Source of the DNA: Bathymodiolus brooksi | Lineage: Eukaryota; Mollusca; Bivalvia; Mytilida; Modiolidae | Length of the DNA stretch: 64,000 nucleotides | Reading direction: 5' to 3' | Assembly: GCA_963680875.1 (NCBI GenBank) | Contig: OY804577.1 | Span: 106,465,906 to 106,529,905, forward strand | Shown here: piece after piece, positions 56,794 to 64,000 of the stretch | Layout of the letters: the number at the start of each line of letters is the position of its first letter | How positions within the stretch are numbered: the first letter of the stretch is position 1 | The notes under the pieces: generated by a model | The model's input: the letters and a program-made list of their open reading frames with translations, nothing else | Database searches by the model: none | Told to the model about the DNA's origin: nothing | Made by a program: the position numbers and the translations under genes

Positions 56794-56924
56794 TTGCATA
56801 CATAGTGTGTTGGTACAAGACTGTGTCAGGTCTTGCCTGTTGTGTGAACAAATCGAATCACAACTCGTCGCTTTCGCGACTCGCAGTGATACACATTCTT
56901 GTACCACCACACTATGCATGCAAA
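56794..56924. repeat. Palindrome H5 with CpG-rich centre
   Basis: Arms 56794-56827 (TTGCATACATAGTGTGTTGG, TACAAGACTGTGT) and 56887-56924 pair with a few mismatches. The ~60-nt centre contains CTCGTCGCTTTCGCGACTCG. It follows H4 by about 330 bp. Confidence 0.8.
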
Positions 56925-57229
56925 GGGTATTTATTGAAAACACGACAAAATGCTTTTTTTTTAAGCTAATGAATAATGGACTCATAATGTTTCCTTACAT
57001 TGACACACACAATATATAATGTCTTGACTTGTACTTGAGCTTCCAGAAACACGTCATGTGCACTAAACTTGATATTTACGTTTTTATTAATGAATGTAAC
57101 ATTGCATTTTCATTATATATTTAATGACGATGCTTTTAACCAATTATTTCCGTGTAAAATTAAAGGGTTTATTAACAGAAAATATGTTTAATACAATAAT
57201 TAACACATGCGAGATCATTATAAAGATAT
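56925..57229. other. Unassigned, with a family D scrap
   Basis: 57048-57090 (CACGTCATGTGCACTAAACT) is family D. Otherwise AT-rich. Confidence 0.45.
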
Positions 57230-57600
57230 TATCATAATAATAAATAAATAAATATAATAAATAAGCTTTATTTAGAGTCGGCATGGTTAAAACAACATAC
57301 AACATAAGCTCTGTTGAGCTTTTAACCGACATACACAGACACATAATAAATAACAAATAACAAGCATGCAACATACAGCTAAAATACAAGACTAAGTAAG
57401 CACTACCATGTAAAATACTAACAGTTACAAGATAAGCAAAAAAGCAGATTAAAAGCTGATGTTATAAGCTAAGCATACCAAGAGTTAATGTAGCAAACTA
57501 TGAACAACTAAAAGCTGATATTATGAGCAAAGCATAAAAATTTTATAAGCACAATAAATAAAAACTGGATATGACCTAGATGGTAGAAATTTAAACAAAT

Positions 57601-59295
57601 TTAAAAGTCAGCACAAACTGAACATTTACATACATTTCCATTCCAAGATTTTAAAATATTCTTAAACTGATTAAAATTGGAAATTTTTCTAAAATCATCA
57701 GGTAGGTCATTCCATAAAACAGCTGCTGCATATTTAAAACTATTCTTACCGTAGGTAGATGCTCGTACCCTAGGTATATCTACAATATTGGAATATCTAA
57801 AATTATATTTACAATCTTTAAAAACAACTAAATCATGTAAACAAGATGGTGAAAGTTTGTTTAAAATCTTAAAACATTCAATAGCCATGGTACGCATTCT
57901 TCTAACTTTCAGAGATGGAACTTTAGCTTTTTCTAATAACTCATCATATGTGCTCTCATAGTCCTCGTATATAAATCGTAAAGCCCTCGCCTGGATTTTT
58001 TCTAATTTAGAGGTATTACTTTTATTGCAAAAATGCCACGCCAAAGGACAAAAATTAAAATTAGACAAAATGAAAGTATGAAACATTGTTAATTTATTTA
58101 ATTTTGAAAGAAAACAACCAATGCGCTTTAAAACATTCAACTGTTGAGAAGCTTTACGACATATATTTTTAATATGATAATTGAAATTAAGTTGGTAATC
58201 AATATCTATTCCTAGTAATTTTACCACTTCATCACAAGTAATTTCAGCTGAATCTATTTTAAATACTGGTGTCTTGGCGTGTGTCTTATTGCCAACTGCA
58301 ATGGCTTGAAACTTATCTGGATTAGCCTGCATACAATTGAATTTGAACCAGTCTATCAATACTGAGCTTTCTTTTTCAAGTATATCAATTAATTTCTCAT
58401 AATTATCATTTACATAAGACAAGGTGTTATCATCAGCATAATTATACAATGTACCATATTCAATAAAATAAAAGATGTCGTTAATAAAAAATTTAAATAA
58501 CAAGGGGCCAAGTATAGAGCCTTGAGGTACCCCTTTTTGTATATCAGCCCAACTGCTGAGATCTCCCTGAAGTTTGATTTGTTGTTTACGACCAGTTAAA
58601 TAATTTCTAAGTAATTCCACAGATTTTAGAGATAGGCCGTATGCAGACAGCTTACAAAGGAGAATGTCATGTGGCAGACAGTCAAAAGCCTTCGAAAGAT
58701 CCATAAGAATTGCTGCCACATACTGATTTTTATCTAGAGCTGTTTTCCAATCTTCAAGGAGTCTCAGCAAAGTTGTCTGACAACCATGACCCTTTCTAAA
58801 AGCGCATAAAAAAGTATGAAAAATATTTTCAAATAAATCAGTTAGTTGGTCAGATAAAACCATTTCATAAACTTTAGAAATTGTGGGTAAGATGCTAACT
58901 GGCCGGTAGTTCTTTTTGTCTAAAGGGTCATTTTTTTTATGTAGTGGAACAACCTGAGCTTCTTTTAACCTGGTTGGAAAACCACTGGTTTTGATAGTGT
59001 TATTAACAAGTGTTGTTATATGCTTGTTAAGTACAGGTGCACCAGCACGTAAAAGTTTAGATGAGATCTGATCTACACCAGTAGCTTTCTTGATGTTTAT
59101 TTTGCTAACCAGTTTGTTTATAGTGTCAACATCTGTAGGTTTAAAATCAAACAGTGTATTATGTTGTGCATAGTTCTTAATTTTCAATATACTAGGGTGA
59201 CTATTTCCATCAAAAATAACATCTTTGCCAATGTCATTTGCAACATTTACAAAAAAGGTGTTAAAGGTATCACATATATCTTTAGTGTTGTTCAC
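57601..59295 (-). pseudogene. CR1-like ORF, C-terminal part: reverse transcriptase
   Basis: 564 codons downstream of the single TAA (59308-59310). RT motifs in order: RPVSILPTISKVYE (131-144), AILMDLSKAFDCLPHDIL (Asp199/205), KGVPQGSILGPLLF (254-267), NYADDNTLSY with catalytic Asp288-289, and the thumb region LLGIDIDYQLNF. The C-terminus ends in a CKCSVC motif. This stretch is uninterrupted, which points to a young insertion. Without readthrough the RT would be separated from its endonuclease, so the copy is probably inactive. Confidence 0.9.
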
Positions 59296-59307
59296 AATCT
59301 TATTAAT

Positions 59308-60765
59308 TTATACTAGAACAATTTTCTGTTGACTACCTGTAGATTTTTTTGATAGAAATGGTTTGACTGTGGTGTAAAAATGTTTAGATTTTTGTCCACC
59401 AGTACATCTTTCTTGAAAATATGTGTTGATAGATTTTCTTTTTAGTTTGGTAACAAGATTTCTTTGTTTTCTGTATGCTTCCCAGGTTTTATTTGTTTTG
59501 TATTTCTCAAATTTCGATCGTAGCATTTGTTTTTTGTATATGGCTTTTCTCAGCTCTCTGTTCATATACGGTACTGAGTTTTTTCGAGGGTATCTATACT
59601 TTATGGGTGCATGATGATCAATGACCTGCGAGACTTTAGTTTCAAAATCATTATACATAGTGTTTATATCATCTACACACTCACTAGAATCATGTAAATA
59701 AACAGTATTATCTAGATCACTAATATATTTATTAACATCAAAATCTTTAAAACTTCTATATTGTATCTTGCTGTTTACACAATTTGGTGTATTACCTTTA
59801 ATAAATGTCGATATCATATGATGACAATCACTGACTCCAGTATTAAAATTAAGTGTCTTAAAACAAAGATTGTTTTTATTAGTAAGTATAACATCTACTA
59901 ATGATGGTTCATATCCTTTCATAAAACATGTAGGATTTTTAACAATATTTGTTAAATCAAAAATATCACATAAATCATCAAGTACCTGCGATTTATCAGG
60001 AGTCAAAATATCATAGTTAAGATCACCAATAACCATGTAATTTTCTATAAATTTAGAACCTTTATCTAATAAAATGTTCATATGGTTAGTGAAAATATCA
60101 TTAGCCATTGATGGAGGTCTATAAATAGCATATATTAACCATTTGGTTTTATCAAGAGTAACTTCATACACAATATTTTCAAGAGTCTTACATTCAATGT
60201 CAAAACGTCTCCGTGCTGGTATGTCGGCACGCATGAAAGTAGCTATGCCCCCTCCGTGGTCAGTACGGTCTCTCCGCTGAAGTTTGTAGCCATCAACCTC
60301 AAATATGGAATCTTTAAAAGATGAATCTAATTTAGTTTCTGATATTATGAGACAGTCAACAACTTTATCTAATAAAATATCTTTGATTTCATCATATTTG
60401 TATCTCAGACTGTTTATATTCAGGTGACAAATTAGAACGTTTTTCGTATGTTTCTTTCTGGCATCTATTAGTTCGGTGAAAATGTTAATATTTGAACCTT
60501 CTGAAGATAACGACAGAGAGCTTATATCTGCATTTTGTAACGAATTGTCAAAAAATGAATCAGTGAATTTGAAGGAGTTGCATTCACCGCATAGCCATGG
60601 CTCATCAGAATTACTCAACGATATATACTCGGTTGGTGAAACCTTAGCACATTTGATGTGGCTCCAGTAGTTGCAGGCCTCGCACAATACAGCACGATGA
60701 TTTTTCGCAACTGGCTTATAATAAGTCGTTTCTACACGTTTCCTCATCAAGCACAGTGATTTCAA
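59308..60765 (-). pseudogene. CR1-like ORF, N-terminal part: PHD-like finger and endonuclease
   Basis: 485 codons. Residues 18-62 are a PHD-like finger (VLCEACNYWSHIKC ... LCGEC) whose first Cys pair is replaced (TTYYKPV). The apurinic-type endonuclease spans about 110-320: HLNINSL (Asn116), SETKLD (Glu143), YRPP (216-219), GDLNYD (Asp248, Asn250) and SDCHH (Asp313, His315/316). All expected catalytic positions look present. The domain nicks target DNA to prime reverse transcription. The frame ends KIVLV-stop, and the same frame resumes at once as INKIVNNTKD, so the stop is a point mutation within one ORF. Confidence 0.85.
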
Positions 60766-60775
60766 GTTCTTTAGT

Positions 60776-61059
60776 TATCCAGAATTTTCATATTTTCTTA
60801 GAAAATTTGCGCTGGTTTTAAAATGGAGACCATTCACCCAAATTTACTCAACAGGTGTCCTGATATTGTTCGACTGCAAAAAAGTATTTACCAGTCTCTC
60901 TTTCTTTGTTTCGTAATCTTGAATGTATACTTTTCTACTTTAGTGTTACATTCTGTGCTGTCATACGCAGTGAGTTTCTGTCTAGATGGGATTATGTAAC
61001 GTTTATAAACGTTTAAATCTTGAATTATTCGGTATAACCAGCGGTTCACCGAGTTTTCA
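60776..61059. other. Possible LINE 5' UTR or flank
   Basis: No feature recognised; the element's 5' boundary is not visible. Confidence 0.35.
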
Positions 61060-61262
61060 GAATACTATGCATACATATACCTATGTAATCAGTGCCTATT
61101 GCCACAACAATATTATTTTGAATTCCGCCCATGGCGAGGTGTAATTTTAACTAATGAAATGTGTCGGTCACTTCAGGCAGGTTAATGCTTTTCTACAGGT
61201 ACTCCGGTTAAAATTGACAACCTCAATAAACTGAAATAGTCTGTGACGTGGTATTAAACTCC
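61060..61262 (+). mobile_element. Strongly diverged tRNA-derived SINE
   Basis: ACCTATGTAATCAGTGCCTA, CCGCCCATGGCGAGGTGTAA, CGGTCACTTCAGGCAGGTTA and CAGGTACTCCGGTTAAAAT match the family in order. The 3' end is degraded (AAACTGAAATAGTCTGTGAC). Confidence 0.65.
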
Positions 61263-62807
61263 CATAAGTAAATACGTTTAAATCATACAATGTCCAGATA
61301 GATGCAGACTTAACCTATTTAAATCTATCTTAAAACGACCAAATAATGGGATGCTGATCAGAAAGTTAACGTTCTATTCCACAGAATTGACCCAAATCAC
61401 AAAAATCTCGTCAGCTTTGTATTTTTGTACAAGTTAACTTAGCACGTGGGCCAGATTTTATGACGTTTGCATTTAATTGCATTCACTGTATGAATATAAT
61501 CTATTAATTATACATTTTAGATGTCGAAATAATTAAAATCCAACTGGATATATTTTGCCCGCTTGTGAGCTTAAAAGTACATATGAAGCTAGGTTATGAT
61601 ATTATATCCCTTTACATGATGGATGCATTATTGCGTAACGTCTAGCAAGCTATATTCAGAACCAGAACAAGTTCAAATTTATATAACAATAAGGAAGGGG
61701 GTGAGCAGGGGCAGGGAGCGTGGCACTCTCCAAATACGATACCCACGATCAGGCTTTCAAATCTATAATCTGACACCCTCTCCCCTATCCACTATCCAGG
61801 GACTCGTTGAGCAGCTCCGTGGGTTTGAACCTTGGGAACATTCACCAGTATCCGGTATCCCTATATAATAACGGTTAATTGGTTGAATTTCATTCAAGGT
61901 ATAATGTTGTTGATTTTGGTGATGTTTTTGTGCAAATATTTTTTTATAACGAGTACATTTAAAACATAAATTAACTCTAATTATCGAGTTTTAAAATTAA
62001 AAGTCTATCCATTCTCTTTTATTTTCATGAAAAGCATAAATGCATGTCTGCACGACAAAAAATGTCTGCCGATGGAAAACCTGAACGAGGTCGTACGAGA
62101 ATTTTAACTGATTCAGCTAGAAAAAAACAAACAGGAAAGAAGTTTTGGGTAATTATAATAAAACAAGAAGTAACCTAGGCCACCAGCATGACCGTTAGAT
62201 GAAATTAAAGGAAACGTTGAGAGTTCGAACTCATGCTGAATTGTAAGGATCAGTGCAATTGCGCATGTAGTTCGGAAATTGGGACATGCATAATTAATGA
62301 TGCTGGAAAACAAGCTGCACACAAAAAACAACAAAAATACACGTTTTATACTCATGTTTTCAACACAAAATAAAATTTAAAAAAAATATACCAAGCTCAA
62401 CGACATTATACCTTTCATATATCACGTTGATTTTTTTATCCATAGTTATTTTGTATGAATTATCAGCTGCACGTTATACGGAAACGTGCGTTAACTGTAC
62501 GTATCAACAAAATGTAGGTAACGCATTCTTTTATAATGTATTAATGTATATTTCACACTGTTTAAAGATGGGGAATATACATATGTTCATTCATGATTAT
62601 CTGTGATATACTAAGTTGTACCATATTTTATGTATTTATAATCAGTATTCTTTTGCATTCATTTCCAGACATAATCTTCAACTTGTTTTAGACGATTCAG
62701 TATTTTGTAGACGTAGAAATAGAAAGCGATGATGTAAGAAGAAATTGTTGATTGTATGATATTCAGATAAAATACATTTGTTTCCCGAATAAAGCTATGT
62801 TGCACCA
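61263..62807. other. Unassigned AT-rich stretch
   Basis: The 81-codon frame at 61623-61868 lacks a domain. No repeats recognised. Confidence 0.4.
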
Positions 62808-63010
62808 AAGGGGTAATCAGAATCCGTATATCTAAGAAGATCAGACAACACAATGATCAAAAGAAAAAGTACAAAAGGACAAGCAACGATCTACAAAACA
62901 TACATATAAAACTAAAGATTGAGTAACACGAACCTCACTAAAAATTATAACAAATGTTTAAAGATACTAAAGGGATAATCAGAAGCCGTAAATAGAAGAA
63001 GGATAGTAAG
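62808..63010 (-). mobile_element. Two adjacent family P tail fragments
   Basis: CACCAAAGGGGTAATCAGAA, CAACACAATGATCAAAAGAA and AGTAACACGAACCTCACTAA (62808-62945). Then a second 3' terminus, AGATACTAAAGGGATAATCA, at 62962-63005. Two insertions, or one duplicated end. Confidence 0.6.
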
Positions 63011-63263
63011 GTGATGGTGTATTATTATAACACTTGCTTTGGCTATATAATAAATATATTATATACATTATTTTCCCGAATTAAGCGATGCTACAGTTAT
63101 GGTTGGGTTTGGTTATATATTATACAGAAAATATACGGATGTTTGTATTATAATTGACAAAATATTATTATCAGTAGTTTTTTATTTGTCGTGTCAGCTC
63201 TGCTAGCAATAAAGAATAACGTATTTTGGGTTTCAATGTTCTATAGCATCTTAATAAGTTCTG
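63011..63263. other. Unassigned AT-rich stretch
   Basis: No feature recognised. Confidence 0.4.
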
Positions 63264-63527
63264 GGGCCGTCGCGGTCGTGATTGTATGGTAGTTGGATTT
63301 ACCTATAAACATGCAAACAGTACCTATCACCACTAAAGTTGTGAGTTCGAAAACCGCTCATGGCGAGGGGTACGCGATACAACATTATGTGATAAAGTTT
63401 GATAGTGACTTGGTTGATAGGTTGGTGGTTTTCTCTTGGTAAGTCTGTTTCCACCACCAATAAAACTTACCACCACGATATAACTGAAATATTTTTGAAA
63501 GTGGCGTTAAACACAAAAACCCTTACC
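63264..63527 (+). mobile_element. Full-length tRNA-derived SINE
   Basis: Head GGGGCCGTCGCGGTCGTGAT, CTATCACCACTAAAGTTGTG, GAGTTCGAAAACCGCTCATG, core ATGTGATAAAGTTTGATAGT, TTCCACCACCAATAAAACTT and the 3' end ACTGAAATATTTTTGAAAGT, GGCGTTAAACAC, then an AAACCCTTACC tail. Confidence 0.85.
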
Positions 63528-64000
63528 TTAATAAGATCTTTATATTTTTAACAAATGCTCACAGAAGAATATTGAATATTTTGACCTGTTTCTATTGTTT
63601 GTATTTGCAATGATTTGCACTTTGTTCTTCAGAAATCGATAGACTACGAGTCCTCTTAAAGCAGACACAAATATATAATCCATATTGTTTCATTTTTTGT
63701 ATCGTGCTAGTCCTCCTGTAACGTGTTACTATAATAATTATTGTCTTCCAGAGTATTTCCTATGTAAATGTCAAAGTAAGGTTGTCATACTGTGAACTCT
63801 TAATACCTACCCATCAACAAAGTCGTAAAATGTTGTTAAAAGGTTTTGGGTTAAGTCGGTCAATTATCATGTATTAGGAATTAATTTGTTGTAATAGTTC
63901 GTGATAGATATTCTATTCCATCTCTTGATTACTAGAATTAATATGTAAACAGTTATTTTACTCTGCAGGCAGTAATTGTTCCGTAGGACAGATCCTTTCT
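63528..64000. other. Unassigned AT-rich stretch to window end
   Basis: No gene or repeat recognised. Confidence 0.4.

Larger units (their letters stand above)
57230..60775 (-). mobile_element. Near-complete CR1-like LINE
   Basis: One minus-strand reading frame (60765-57601) encodes PHD-like finger, endonuclease, reverse transcriptase and a C-terminal Cys motif. It is followed by a 3' UTR (57600-57276) with a stem-loop (AAGCTC/GAGCTT, 57306-57321), then GCCGACTCTAAATAAAGC and a TTTA-rich tail. The only clear coding defect after the N-terminus is a single in-frame stop. The 5' UTR is not defined, and the first Cys pair of the finger is degraded. The clade call (CR1 superfamily) rests on PHD + EEP + RT order and motif style; L2 or Crack are alternatives. 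Confidence 0.85.

Noticed and set aside
59423..60670. Plus-strand frames opposite the LINE
   Set aside because: They are shadows of the minus-strand CR1-like ORF.

Overview
The window looks like nuclear DNA of a bivalve mollusc, most likely a mytilid mussel. The reasons are the AT-rich, repeat-dense sequence, tRNA-derived SINEs with a conserved core, CR1-like, RTE-like and Penelope-like retroelement relics, piggyBac, Crypton-like and hAT-like relics, and several dispersed repeats that I associate with mussel genomes. Species assignment is inference. I found no intact host protein-coding gene and no rRNA or functional tRNA. Nearly every recognisable reading frame belongs to, or derives from, a mobile element and is broken.

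Layout, 1-15.8 kb: a LINE C-terminal relic (99-410); a 63-bp-armed palindrome (1366-1504) abutting a TIR-bounded element (1508-2177) that carries a Crypton-type N-terminal domain; a dispersed repeat (2564-3172); a SINE next to a ~950-bp inverted-repeat element (3520-4722); a possible exon (5897-6332); a relic of a 'GDWH' transposon-associated protein (7243-8046); a Tc1/mariner-like fold-back MITE (8182-8669); local tandem duplications; more SINEs and retroelement tails; and a decayed, duplicated gene of unknown family (14141-15332). At 15.86-20.6 kb lies a 46-bp satellite of about 103 copies with clear higher-order structure.

20.6-47 kb: mostly unassigned AT-rich DNA with scattered SINE and retroelement tails. 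Exceptions are a pair of long hairpins (25839-26511), a LINE 3' end (29101-29217), a ~1.6-kb TIR element (29867-31504), a 472-bp tandem array with four tRNA-like units set inside a TA microsatellite (31633-33256), a Penelope-like RT relic with its 3' tail (34065-34895), and a ~3-kb segment bracketed by inverted arrays of a TTAGTCCGAAGG motif (35131-38186).

47-64 kb: a decayed two-exon, transposon-like gene whose GT-AG intron contains a SINE (47664-49940), a full SINE (51589-51843), a frameshifted piggyBac transposase fragment (53250-53979), a hAT-like zinc-finger relic (54943-55225), a second hairpin pair (56362-56924), and an almost complete CR1-like LINE on the minus strand (57230-60775) with endonuclease and RT interrupted by a single in-frame stop.

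Nothing here works as a pathway. The useful biology is in element structure: SINE/LINE shared 3' ends, a LINE 3' stem-loop supported by a compensatory change, palindromes with CpG-rich loops, and two levels of satellite duplication. Family names come from motif recognition only. No database search was possible.
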